This document shows positions 23,295-31,560 of a stretch of DNA of 64,000 nucleotides, one piece after another. A program made the translations under genes and the position numbers. Each line of letters starts with the position of its first letter. Positions within the stretch are counted from its first letter, which is position 1. Under the pieces are notes generated by a model. That model was not told the origin of the DNA, made no database searches, and saw only the letters and a list, made by a program, of their open reading frames with translations. Source of the DNA: Apopatocola sp963618015 (GTDB lineage Bacteria; Bacillota; Clostridia; Oscillospirales; Oscillospiraceae); assembly GCA_963618015.1 (NCBI GenBank), contig CAVEQS010000008.1:1-64000 (forward strand), written 5' to 3'.

Positions 23295-24692
23295 TTATTG
23301 GATGTATTCCTTGATACGGCGGAGACCTTCGTGCAGCTGTTCCTCAGATTCCACGGAGGAGAGCGCGATGCGCAGAAAGCTCTCGCCGTCGTCCCGGCCG
23401 CATACGAACCGGCGGGAATGGTAAATGTGGACGCCGCGCTCGAGAAGCTCCCGTTCCGCTGCGTCGCCGGGGATTTCCTGCGGGATCTTCAGCCAGCGGA
23501 AGAAGCTGTACGGATGGCCGCAGAAGTTTTCCGGGAAATACTCGTTGAACACGCAGTTCGCCGTTTGCGCCCGCGCCATTTTTTCCGCAGCGATCTTGTC
23601 CGCCAGCCCGGATTCGATCAGCCGGCAGACGACCTCGGTATCGAGAGAGGATGCCTTTACGTTCACATTGCACAGCGCGTTGTATACGCTGCTGCGGAAC
23701 GCCTCGGGAAAAACGAGAAACGCCACACGCAGCCCTGAGCAGATGGAAATGCCGGTGTTGCAGATATAGAGCGTCCGCTCCGGCAGAAGCTCGCGAAGCG
23801 GCGGCACGGCATCGGAGGCGGAAAAGGCATAATGATCGTCCTCCAGAACGATCAGCCCATACCGTTTGATGATCTCCGCAAGCGCTTCACGCCGCCGGGC
23901 GGGGATGCGCGCCGTTGTCGGGTTGTTGCAGCTCGGCATGAGATAGATCCCCTTGGGGGAGTGCTTCCGGCAGACGCGCTCGAGAGATTCGGGGATCATG
24001 CCGTAGCTGTCGGAACGGACGGAGAGAAACTGGATATGAAAAAGCCGGGCGAGCTCGATAAAGTTTGTGTTGACATACTGATCGACAACGATGCGCTCGC
24101 CGCCGCTGAACAGGGCGAGCAGGCAGATCGTCATGGCGTTGAGCGAGCCGGTGGCAATCGCCGTGTGGTCGGCGTCAGCGGTGATCCCGGCGCGCTGCAT
24201 CCAGCGGAGCCCCGCTTCCCGGTGGCGGAGCTGGCCGATGGGGTTGGCAAAGTCGAGACATATGCCGAGATTTCCGGGCAACATGTGCGCGAGAAATTCC
24301 TCAACGATCCGGTTCGTCTGCTCAAAGGAAGAGACGAACCCCATCTCGATCGGCCGGACGGAGGCGGGGACGTCGATCTGATGCAGGGCGGTGTCCATGG
24401 AGTTCGTCACAGGCCGGACGGCGTGCTTTGCGACGAACGTGCCGCTGCCGGTGACGCCGTAGATCAGGTTCCGGTTCCGGCATTCGTTGTAGGCCTTCGT
24501 CACGGTTGTGAAATGCAAATCAAGAAAATCGGCCAGCTCGCGCTGGGGCGGAAGCTCCGTCCCCTCCGAGAGAACACCGCTGCGGATGTCGGCCTCGAGA
24601 AGATTGGCAAGGGAGAGGTAATAGGGCTTTGTCAGAAGCTCTTTTTTTGGCCGCCAGGAAAGATAATAGTTGTCAAAGGAGTTGACCGGCAT
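23295..24692 (-). CDS. MocR-type GntR/aminotransferase-fold regulator lacking the PLP lysine
   Basis: 465 residues. Residues about 8-80 are a GntR winged helix (LPPQRELADFLDLHFTTVTKAYNEC), and residues 110-460 have the fold-type I aminotransferase domain of MocR regulators (SCNNPTTARIPARRREALAEI, LIVLEDDHYAF). In PLP-binding members the segment before GLR reads like SFSKTLxPGLR. Here it is CNTGISICSGLRVAF, so by alignment Ile replaces the Schiff-base Lys. The codon is ATT in the DNA. The protein therefore probably cannot hold PLP covalently and may sense another amino-compound. It is divergent from the UroD/cysteine desulfidase group, with an operator-like repeat in between. AGGAGG precedes the start. 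Confidence 0.82.
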   Translation of the reverse strand: MPVNSFDNYYLSWRPKKELLTKPYYLSLANLLEADIRSGVLSEGTELPPQRELADFLDLHFTTVTKAYNECRNRNLIYGVTGSGTFVAKHAVRPVTNSMDTALHQIDVPASVRPIEMGFVSSFEQTNRIVEEFLAHMLPGNLGICLDFANPIGQLRHREAGLRWMQRAGITADADHTAIATGSLNAMTICLLALFSGGERIVVDQYVNTNFIELARLFHIQFLSVRSDSYGMIPESLERVCRKHSPKGIYLMPSCNNPTTARIPARRREALAEIIKRYGLIVLEDDHYAFSASDAVPPLRELLPERTLYICNTGISICSGLRVAFLVFPEAFRSSVYNALCNVNVKASSLDTEVVCRLIESGLADKIAAEKMARAQTANCVFNEYFPENFCGHPYSFFRWLKIPQEIPGDAAERELLERGVHIYHSRRFVCGRDDGESFLRIALSSVESEEQLHEGLRRIKEYIQ

Positions 24693-24829
24693 GATCGCTT
24701 TTCCGCCTCCTTTCCGATGTCTTTACTTTTTTTATTATACCATGCGAAAAACGGGCGCATAGCCCGGTTTCCCCAAATTCGGCACAACACCCAAAACGCG
24801 TGAAGGATTTTGTGGAAAAGAGACGAAGA

Positions 24830-24863
24830 AAATTGTATGTCGTACAATTTCGCTTTGTATGTC
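24830..24863. promoter_or_regulatory. Operator-like repeats between the MocR gene and the UroD-like gene
   Basis: An inverted repeat AAATTGTA (24830-24837) / TACAATTT (24843-24850) overlaps a direct repeat TTGTATGTC at 24833-24841 and 24855-24863, 22 bp apart. Known MocR regulators such as GabR and PdxR bind direct plus inverted repeats, so this is the likely site of the divergently encoded regulator (inference). It lies 93 bp before the GTG start at 24956. Confidence 0.55.
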
Positions 24864-24955
24864 TTGCGCTTCTTTCCTTGCGTTTGGGCAAAAATGCGCT
24901 ATAAAGTTTTCTCAGAAGCCCACCACAGCCAAAGAAAAGGAGAGGTGATAAAAAA

Positions 24956-25987
24956 GTGAACGCATACGAAAGAGTCCGCGCCATGGTGAACGGCGAAGCC
25001 GTTGACCGCCCCGGTGCAACGGTGTGGCACCACTTTTATCTGGACGATCACAACGCCTACGATAACGTCCGTGCGCACATCGCTTTTGAAGAGAGAAACA
25101 ACTGGGACGTCATCAAGATCATGACGAACGGCGTCTACATCCAGGAGCAGTACGGCGCGGAGATCTCCTGGTCGAAAACCACGACCGACTTTCCCCAGAC
25201 CCGCCGGAGAGCGGTGCTCAGCCCGTGCGAATTCCGTTCGCTCAAGCCGTGCGACGTAAAGACCGGCGCGCTGGCACGTGAGGTGGAGGTTGCCCGTCGT
25301 CTTGTGGACAAGTACCATGGGAAGGTTCCTGTTCTCGCGAGCGTATTTACCCCCGCAACGATGTGCCAGGAGCTGTATAACGGCTGGCAGAACCCCTATG
25401 CTTTCCGCGCTCTCGCCGAAAATTACGGCGACGATCTCGAAGAGGGGCTCAAGATCATGACCGAGGTCACCTATAAGCTCATCGAAGAATATGTGGCCGC
25501 CGGTGTGGACGGCATCTTCTATGCCGCGCAGCACATGTACGAGCGCGGGCTCACCCGCGAGCAGTATGAGCGCTTCGGCACGCCCTACGATCTGCAGGCC
25601 ATTGAGCCGGCAGTGAAGGGCTGCTGGTTCAATATGCTCCACGTTCACGGCGATGTGAACATGTACTTTGATATCGCCGCGAAGTACCCCCTGCAGGCGT
25701 TCAACTGGGAGGACGTGCTCTCCGGCATTACCATCGAAGAGGTCCACAAGCTCCTGCCCGACCGCGTCATGGTCGCCGGTGTGGATCGCCACACCGACTT
25801 CCGCACCGGAAGCCGCGAAGAGCAGCTCCGGCACATGATCCGCCGCGTGAAGGACGCCGCGGCGCAGGCACCGATGAACAAGCTCATCATCGCCGGCGGC
25901 TGCGCGCAGGACACGGATATCCCCGACTACCGGTATGACACGCTGCGCGAAGCGATGGAGACCGTGTTCGGGCCCTACGACGTATAA
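24956..25987 (+). CDS. Uroporphyrinogen decarboxylase-family protein
   Basis: A 343-residue TIM-barrel protein of the UroD/MtaA superfamily, starting at a GTG behind AGGAGAGG. Family features are the N-terminal NAYERVRAMVNGEAVDRP and MLHVHGDVNMYFDI near residue 226, followed by AFNWED and a late IIAGGCAQDTDIP. True UroD (heme synthesis) and corrinoid/CoM methyltransferases both belong here. The zinc-type HxC motif of MtaA is HVH in this protein, so a standard MtaA function is unlikely. The N-terminal Arg-rich substrate loop of HemE was not seen either. It heads a set with an oxidoreductase, a cysteine desulfidase and two transporters, suggesting amino-acid or sulfur-compound breakdown. The exact reaction is unknown. 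Confidence 0.75.
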   Translation: MNAYERVRAMVNGEAVDRPGATVWHHFYLDDHNAYDNVRAHIAFEERNNWDVIKIMTNGVYIQEQYGAEISWSKTTTDFPQTRRRAVLSPCEFRSLKPCDVKTGALAREVEVARRLVDKYHGKVPVLASVFTPATMCQELYNGWQNPYAFRALAENYGDDLEEGLKIMTEVTYKLIEEYVAAGVDGIFYAAQHMYERGLTREQYERFGTPYDLQAIEPAVKGCWFNMLHVHGDVNMYFDIAAKYPLQAFNWEDVLSGITIEEVHKLLPDRVMVAGVDRHTDFRTGSREEQLRHMIRRVKDAAAQAPMNKLIIAGGCAQDTDIPDYRYDTLREAMETVFGPYDV

Positions 25988-26001
25988 AAGGAGCGGCGAT
26001 C

Positions 26002-27015
26002 ATGGTCAATATAGTTCTCATTGGCGCTACGTCCGATATAGCCCGCCGCCGCCATTTGGCGGGACTGACGCAGGCGAAAAGCGCAAATATGTATGGGTTT
26101 TTTGCCCGGACGGCCGAAAAGGTCGTGCCGCTCGCCGAGCAGTACGGCGTGAAGGCATTCACGAAGCTTGAGGACGTCTGGAACGATAAAAACGTAGATG
26201 CCGTGCTCATCTGCACGCCGACGCCCTCCCACAGCGAGATCGCCGTGGCGGCTCTTCGCGCCGGGAAGCACGTTCTCTGCGAAAAGGCGATGGCCATCAG
26301 TACCGAGCAGGCCCGCGCCGTGGCGGACGCTGTGAAGGAGAGCGGGAAAAAGTTCATGATGCTGCATGTGCAGCGCCGGTATGCGCCCCATCTGGAAGCC
26401 AAGCGCCTTCTGGATAACGGCGAGATCGGAAAGCTTTTGTCGTACCGAACGTATCTCGGCGTCGGCGGTGCGCCCGGCTTCAACCACGGGGCGATCCCTG
26501 CGTGGAAGAACGCCGTGGCGGAGCTCGGCTCCCATCGCATCGATCTCATGCGGTATTTCACCGGTTCGGATATGAAGCGCGTTTTCGGCTTCATCACCGA
26601 TCTGAATCCCGCGGCGAACGGAAACGTCGGTGATAACTGCATGGTGATCGCCGAGCACGAAAATGGCGTGATCGGCCAGATGCATTTTGCCCGCACCAGC
26701 TACAACGGCAACGACCGCGCCACGGTGCTCTTCGGCACGGAGGGCTCGATCACGATCTATGCCGAAACGCACGAGCTGGTCGTGGAGAAGAAAAACAAGA
26801 CCCGTACCGTGTACCAGTTCCCCAGTGCACACGAGCAGAGCACGCTCGAACTCACCGATCTGCACGAGCTTTTCTGCCGGTGCATCGAGGAGGACACGAA
26901 GCCGGTCATCACCGCGCGCGACGGGCTCGCCTGCATGTGCACGATCGACGCCATTCAAAAATCGGCCTGCACCGGCACCTGGGTGACGGTGGAAAACCCC
27001 GGCAGCGACGATTAA
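26002..27015 (+). CDS. Gfo/Idh/MocA-family oxidoreductase
   Basis: A 337-residue NAD(P)-dependent dehydrogenase-like protein. The N-terminal Rossmann fold (MVNIVLIGATSDIARRRHLAG) has a degenerate GxGxxG. The hallmark CEKAMAIS motif (EKP in most members, here EKA) lies near residue 94 in GKHVLCEKAMA. The C-terminal substrate domain contains ELGSHRIDLMRYF, matching the family's GxHxxD catalytic region (H-x3-D). The substrate is probably a polyol or sugar-like compound but cannot be read from the sequence. It sits 14 nt behind the UroD-like gene and 14 nt before the desulfidase gene, so it is part of one operon. Confidence 0.85.
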   Translation: MVNIVLIGATSDIARRRHLAGLTQAKSANMYGFFARTAEKVVPLAEQYGVKAFTKLEDVWNDKNVDAVLICTPTPSHSEIAVAALRAGKHVLCEKAMAISTEQARAVADAVKESGKKFMMLHVQRRYAPHLEAKRLLDNGEIGKLLSYRTYLGVGGAPGFNHGAIPAWKNAVAELGSHRIDLMRYFTGSDMKRVFGFITDLNPAANGNVGDNCMVIAEHENGVIGQMHFARTSYNGNDRATVLFGTEGSITIYAETHELVVEKKNKTRTVYQFPSAHEQSTLELTDLHELFCRCIEEDTKPVITARDGLACMCTIDAIQKSACTGTWVTVENPGSDD

Positions 27016-27029
27016 CGGAGATTTAAGCC

Positions 27030-28295
27030 ATGACTACGGAAACTTACAGCACTTATACCGATATACTCCGCTGCGAGCTGATCCCGGCGCTCGGCTGTAC
27101 CGAACCGATCGCCATCGCCTATGCCTCCGGCAAGGCTCGGCAGGCTCTCGGCCGGAAGCCGGAACGGATCGATGTGTATTTCAGCGGCAACATTTTCAAA
27201 AACGTGAAGGGCGTCACTGTGCCCAACTCCGGCGGAATGAAGGGCGTGGACGCCGCGGCGATCCTTGGAGCGGTCGGCGGCGACCCGGAGCGGGCGCTGG
27301 AGATCCTCGAAACGGTCACGCCGGAGGATGTAGCTGAGGCGAAGCGCCTCCGCGAGACCGGCTTCTGCCGCTGCTTCCTGCTGGAAAATGAGGAGAACCT
27401 CTATATCCGCGTGGAAGCGTTTGCCGGGGAAGATTCCGCACTCACGGAGATCCGCAGCAAGCATACACACATCACCCGCATCGAGAAGAACGGCGAATGC
27501 CTCTTTTCGCAGGCGGATATCGTGAGCGAAAAATCAAAGCTCGACTACTCTCTGCTCAACGTGAAGGATATTCTGGAATATGCCGATGTGGTGCACATGG
27601 AGGATGTCGCCGCCGTGCTCGACCGCCAGATCGAAATGAACGGCGCTATTTCCGAAGAGGGGCTCACCGGGCGCTACGGCGCAAACGTCGGCAAGGTGCT
27701 GCTCGACGCCTACGGCTACGGCGTGGTGAACCGCGCCAAGGCCGCTGCCGCGGCCGGTTCGGACGCGCGCATGAGCGGGTGCACAATGCCGGTTGTCATT
27801 AACTCCGGCAGCGGCAACCAGGGCATGACGGCATCCCTGCCCGTGATCGTCTATGCGAAGGAAAAGGGCGTCTCCAAGGAAACGCTTTACCGTTGTCTCG
27901 TTGTCAGCAACCTGGTTGCGATCCATCAAAAGCGCTTTATCGGCAGTCTCAGCGCCTACTGCGGCGCGGTGAGCGCGGCCTGCGGCAGTGGTGCAGCGAT
28001 CACCTATATGTGCGGCGGCGATTATGACGCCGTGTGCCGCACGATCACCAACACGATCGTCACCGCCGACGGCATCGTGTGCGACGGCGCAAAGGGCTCC
28101 TGCGCGGCGAAGATCGCTCTTGCCGTGGAGTGCGCGCTCACATCGCACTACATGTCCCAGCAAGGACAGGTATTCAAGCCTGGCGACGGTCTTGTGAAGA
28201 ACACCATCGAGGAGACGATCGCGAGCGTCGGCCGCATGGGCCGCATCGGCATGCATCCGACGGACGTGGAGATCCTCAACATCATGATGGAGTGA
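27030..28295 (+). CDS. cyuA: L-cysteine desulfidase / UPF0597 (CyuA/YhaM) family
   Basis: A 421-residue protein of the serine dehydratase-alpha-like UPF0597 family. The N-terminal ALGCTEPIAIAYASGKA is the family signature. Other family segments are VPNSGGMKGVDAAAILGA, SGSGNQGMTASLPV and a Cys-rich C-terminal part (CGAVSAACGSGAAITYMCGG ... GAKGSCAAKIALAVECAL) whose cysteines would hold a [4Fe-4S] cluster. E. coli CyuA degrades L-cysteine to pyruvate, sulfide and ammonia under anaerobic conditions, and the same role is likely here. The downstream membrane transporter could import the amino acid. Control by the divergent MocR is inferred. Confidence 0.85.
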   Translation: MTTETYSTYTDILRCELIPALGCTEPIAIAYASGKARQALGRKPERIDVYFSGNIFKNVKGVTVPNSGGMKGVDAAAILGAVGGDPERALEILETVTPEDVAEAKRLRETGFCRCFLLENEENLYIRVEAFAGEDSALTEIRSKHTHITRIEKNGECLFSQADIVSEKSKLDYSLLNVKDILEYADVVHMEDVAAVLDRQIEMNGAISEEGLTGRYGANVGKVLLDAYGYGVVNRAKAAAAAGSDARMSGCTMPVVINSGSGNQGMTASLPVIVYAKEKGVSKETLYRCLVVSNLVAIHQKRFIGSLSAYCGAVSAACGSGAAITYMCGGDYDAVCRTITNTIVTADGIVCDGAKGSCAAKIALAVECALTSHYMSQQGQVFKPGDGLVKNTIEETIASVGRMGRIGMHPTDVEILNIMME

Positions 28296-28345
28296 ACAGG
28301 TCTTACCTGCTCCAGGGATAAAAGAATTATAAGGGAGAGAAAACA

Positions 28346-29515
28346 ATGACACAGGAAAACTACACCTTCGCAAAGCGGTTTGCGACATGGATCGGTCTGG
28401 CCGGTCTCGTTTTCGGCGCGTTCTGCGGCGGCGCAACGGCGTCCGGCGCTTACGCCACGACCCACTTCGCCAAGTTTGGCGGCGGTTATATGCTCGTTTT
28501 CAGCGCAATGTTCGCCGTGATCATGTCCGTAGCATGCATCCTCGGCCTGAACGTTGTGAAGGCTTATAACGTTACGAACTATAACCAATTCTATATGGCG
28601 CTCTACGGCCTGCAGGGCGAGAACGCCAACCCCGTGCTCAAGAAAATCGTCTCCGTCGTTTTTGACCTTTACACCATCCTCAAGGGCATCGCCGCCTGCG
28701 CAGGCGCTCTCGCGCTGATGGGCACACTCGGCAAGTCTATGCTCGGCATGAACAATATGACCGCAGCACTCATCGCGGCGATCCTCTTTGCGTGCCTGTG
28801 CGTGTTCGGCGGCTCGTTCCTCCGCCGGTTCAACACCACCATCACCGCTGCGCTCCTCATTCTCATGCTCGTGATCCTCGGCGTCGTCTGCTCGGTGAAG
28901 GGTGACGTACTCGCGTCCCGGCTGACCGACTTCCAGACCGGTCTCGACTGGAGCGGCGTCACACTGCGCGCCGGCTTCCTCGGCGTTTTCGCCTACTGCA
29001 TGAACACCGGGTCCTGGGGCGCCACGCTCAGCTCTTACTCCGAGCGCCTGCGCGACAAGAAGGACATCGTCGGCTCCGGCATCACGATCGGCATCGTTGT
29101 CACGACCCTTTTCGTTATCACCTCCTGCATCGTTCTGCCCTACCTGCCCGAAGAACTCAACTCCACCCCGATCCTCAACATCATCACCACCTTCGGCATG
29201 CCCGTGCTGATGGTCATGTACTGGATCATCATCCTGCTCTCCGCTATCTCCACCGGCCCGGCCTACGGCTTCAGCATCTGCGCCCGGTTTGAAAAGATCT
29301 GGAAGTCGGAGAAGGTCAACATCAAGGTCAAGCGCCTCGTGATCAGCGGCCTTTACATGCTGCTGTGCTGGTTTATCTCCCGCATGGGTCTCACCAAGAT
29401 CGTTTCGCTCATCCTCGGCACCACCGGCACGATCAGCTGCTTCATCATCTGGATTCCGCTCTTCATCGCCATCCCCCGCATCCATAAGCTCCGCAAGCAG
29501 CAGAAGGCTGCCTGA
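28346..29515 (+). CDS. YkvI-like amino-acid-type membrane transporter
   Basis: A 389-residue polytopic protein with about ten hydrophobic segments. The first helix region (ATWIGLAGLVFGAFCGGATASGAYATTHF) resembles the glycine-rich unwound helix of APC-superfamily (LeuT-fold) transporters, and overall it matches the YkvI group. The substrate is unknown. Linkage to a cysteine desulfidase 50 nt upstream suggests an amino acid such as cysteine (inference). AAGGGAGAG precedes the ATG, and a hairpin follows the stop. Confidence 0.78.
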   Translation: MTQENYTFAKRFATWIGLAGLVFGAFCGGATASGAYATTHFAKFGGGYMLVFSAMFAVIMSVACILGLNVVKAYNVTNYNQFYMALYGLQGENANPVLKKIVSVVFDLYTILKGIAACAGALALMGTLGKSMLGMNNMTAALIAAILFACLCVFGGSFLRRFNTTITAALLILMLVILGVVCSVKGDVLASRLTDFQTGLDWSGVTLRAGFLGVFAYCMNTGSWGATLSSYSERLRDKKDIVGSGITIGIVVTTLFVITSCIVLPYLPEELNSTPILNIITTFGMPVLMVMYWIIILLSAISTGPAYGFSICARFEKIWKSEKVNIKVKRLVISGLYMLLCWFISRMGLTKIVSLILGTTGTISCFIIWIPLFIAIPRIHKLRKQQKAA

Positions 29516-29552
29516 GCATCTCTTCCACCGCCGCACAGCATGCGGCAAAGAA

Positions 29553-29585
29553 TTTGGGGTATGGACGGCACGTCCATACCCCAAA
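29553..29585 (+). terminator. Hairpin between the YkvI-like and AEC transporter genes
   Basis: Perfect 15-nt arms (29553-29567 and 29571-29585, core TTTGGGGTATGGACG) with a GCA loop. No T-run follows, so it may be a partial terminator or an mRNA stabiliser. Confidence 0.5.
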
Positions 29586-29626
29586 CCAATAATACATAAT
29601 ATTTATATATTTTACGGAGAAAATGC

Positions 29627-30547
29627 ATGGACTATAGCGGGCTCATCAATAAACTTATCGAAGTTTTTCTCTGGATCTGCGCCGGCTACATCGCCCGCAA
29701 GGCCGGAGTGATCGACGACACTTCCAACAACCGGTTTTCCAAATACATCGTCAGCATCGGTAATCCCATGGTGCTGCTCGGCACCGCCATGAGCGCGCAG
29801 ACCGCGCTCTCCAACAGCCGCATTCTCTCGGCGGTCGCGCTCGGGTTCCCGTGGATGCTTGCCGTGGCACTTGTGAGCTATGGCGCAACGTTCCTCCTCG
29901 GGAAGAACGTGCCGAATCGCGGGGCTTACGCCTATATGATGACGTTCGGAAATCTCGGCATATTCGGCATACCGGTCCTTGCGCCGCTTTTCGGCGAGGA
30001 GGGCGTGGCGCTCGCGAGCATGCTCAACGTGGGGCTTTGCGTGCTCATCATGTCGCTTGGCTACTGGATGATGTCCGGCGGCAAGGCGGGGCTCCGGGAC
30101 GTCGGCAAACAGTTCCGCACATTCCCCATGATCGTATTTATGACGCTGCCTCTTTGGTACATTCTCCGGCTGGACTATCCGCCGTTTCTGAAAAACGCCG
30201 TGGTAGGTCTCGGCAATACAACGCTTCCGCTGCTCATGGTCACCGTGGGAAACTCGCTGGCGGCAAGAGATCTCAAAAGCATATTCCTCCGCCCCCGGCC
30301 GCTGCTCATCGCCGTTTTGAAGCTGCTCATCATCCCGCTGGCAATGACACCGCTCTTCCGGCTGGCCGTGCCGGATCCTTTGCTTGCCAATGTCATGAGC
30401 CTTTCCACCGCCATGCCGGCGGGCGGGCTCGCGGTATCGCTGAGCATCCTCTATCTCGGCGACGGCGAGGAGGCGAGCACGGTTGTATTCCTCACAACGC
30501 TCCTCTCACTTGTTACGATCCCTCTTCTTGTTTATGTTCTGTTCTGA
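29627..30547 (+). CDS. AEC-family (auxin efflux carrier-like) transporter
   Basis: A 306-residue membrane protein with about ten helices arranged in two halves, as in the AEC/BASS-like fold. Typical segments are ICAGYIARKAGVIDD at the start, FGNLGIFGIPVLAPLFGEEGVALAS in helix 4 (GNxGxxGxP motif), and STAMPAGGLAVSLSILYLGDGEEASTVVFLTTLLS near the end. Bacterial members export or exchange small organic acids such as malate. It is the last gene of the MocR-side group, ending at an intrinsic terminator. Confidence 0.87.
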   Translation: MDYSGLINKLIEVFLWICAGYIARKAGVIDDTSNNRFSKYIVSIGNPMVLLGTAMSAQTALSNSRILSAVALGFPWMLAVALVSYGATFLLGKNVPNRGAYAYMMTFGNLGIFGIPVLAPLFGEEGVALASMLNVGLCVLIMSLGYWMMSGGKAGLRDVGKQFRTFPMIVFMTLPLWYILRLDYPPFLKNAVVGLGNTTLPLLMVTVGNSLAARDLKSIFLRPRPLLIAVLKLLIIPLAMTPLFRLAVPDPLLANVMSLSTAMPAGGLAVSLSILYLGDGEEASTVVFLTTLLSLVTIPLLVYVLF

Positions 30548-30569
30548 TGAATAAAGCGCCTCTCTTGAA

Positions 30570-30606
30570 AACCGCCCGGAAGACCCAAATGGTCTTCCGG
30601 GCGGTT
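30570..30606. terminator. Terminator between the AEC gene and the pncB remnant
   Basis: Perfect 16-nt arms (30570-30585 and 30591-30606; core CGCCCGGAAGACC) followed by GACATTTTTA. Its core and the following sequence closely resemble the terminator beside intact pncB at 32984. Confidence 0.85.
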
Positions 30607-30613
30607 GACATTT

Positions 30614-30646
30614 TTACTTCTTCTCCGGGATCTGGGAATGTCCGGT
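30614..30646 (-). pseudogene. Eleven-codon 3' remnant of a second pncB gene
   Basis: Minus-strand reading gives TGHSQIPEKK then TAA, against AGHSQIPEKK-TAA at the end of intact pncB (33058-33026). 28 of 33 bases match, and four of the five differences are synonymous third-position changes. The copies therefore diverged as functional genes, so this is not a recent local duplication. Similarity stops at about 30647, 13 bp before the stop of the FadR-type regulator gene. It marks a recombination junction. Confidence 0.75.
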
Positions 30647-30658
30647 GAAAGGTCGGAG

Positions 30659-31327
30659 TTAAGGGAAAAGACGAGGATCCTGCAAAAGTGCATTCAGCCC
30701 CTGCTCAAAATGATGAAATACCAGGTCTCCGGTCAGAGAACTATCCTGTTTCTCAAGTGCATCAAGGATTTTGGATTGAAATTGAATCGTAGACTGCCAT
30801 TCCGAGGCCCCTGATGCATTCCAGCGGTACACAATGCCGCTGATATTGCTTTGCAGCAAGTCATAATGCTTTTTGATCAGCTTCGACAGATAGGAATTAC
30901 CGGAAGCCTCTGAGATGATCAGCTGAAAACCGATCGTATACTTTGCCGCCTCCAGCCGATCGTGTTTTTCGTTGGCGGCAATAAGATGCTGTCTCTGCTC
31001 CCGGAGCAGACGCATATCTTCGTCGGTCCGATTTTGGGCTGCAAGCTGGGCAGCCAGCATTTCCAGCGCGCGAAGCGTTACATGAATATCTGCCAATTCT
31101 TTTTTATTCAGTTTTTTCACTCGCACCCCGCGGTTGGGGATGTACTCCGTCAAACCCTCATCGGCCAGCCGCCGGAGAGCCACTCTCAGGGAGGCCCGGC
31201 TGCACCCATACTCCGCAGACAGGTCTGCCTCCACCAGATGCTCGCCGGGAAAATAGCGACACTGCAATATGCCGTCTTTGATGCTTGCATAGACATGGTC
31301 AGTAACCGAGGAACTTTTGCCTGGCAT
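30659..31327 (-). CDS. GntR-family regulator, FadR/VanR (FCD) type
   Basis: 222 residues from the ATG at 31327, which has GAGGAGG 8 nt upstream; longer frames lack an RBS. Residues about 8-75 are a GntR winged helix (GEHLVEADLSAEYGCSRASLRVALRRLADEGLTEYIPNRGVRVKKL). Residues 90-215 are the all-helical FCD-type ligand domain, where RALEMLAAQLAAQNRT and later His residues could bind metal and an organic acid. It is divergent from the acyltransferase-like gene. The palindrome in between has the TNGTNNNACNA form preferred by this subfamily, so it is most likely the local repressor. Confidence 0.87.
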   Translation of the reverse strand: MPGKSSSVTDHVYASIKDGILQCRYFPGEHLVEADLSAEYGCSRASLRVALRRLADEGLTEYIPNRGVRVKKLNKKELADIHVTLRALEMLAAQLAAQNRTDEDMRLLREQRQHLIAANEKHDRLEAAKYTIGFQLIISEASGNSYLSKLIKKHYDLLQSNISGIVYRWNASGASEWQSTIQFQSKILDALEKQDSSLTGDLVFHHFEQGLNALLQDPRLFP

Positions 31328-31391
31328 GACGAGGACCTCCTCAACAGGTTGAATAAAAATATTGTAACACAAAATTGAGAAAAAACAAGGA

Positions 31392-31448
31392 TTGACAAAA
31401 CCCGACAGGCTTGCTATTATATGGTCATTCAATATTGTCTGACAATAT
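31392..31448 (+). promoter_or_regulatory. Promoter and FadR-type operator of the acyltransferase-like gene
   Basis: TTGACA (31392-31397), 17 bp, TATTAT (31415-31420). Just past the predicted start site lies a perfect palindrome, ATATTGTC (31432-31439), one central T, GACAATAT (31441-31448). Binding there would block initiation or clearance, consistent with repression by the divergent GntR protein. Confidence 0.75.
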
Positions 31449-31560
31449 AAAGGAACAATCAGCGCTCTTCCCCACGAAGCTCAATCCTGTTTCGATGTTG
31501 TTCCGCATCCAAACGGATAGCTCATGACGGAAGAATACAATCAGAATGGGAGGAAAACCT

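Noticed and set aside
24956..25987. hemE (uroporphyrinogen decarboxylase of heme synthesis)
   Set aside because: The N-terminal Arg-rich substrate motif of HemE is not seen and the neighbours are catabolic. Only family-level naming is justified.
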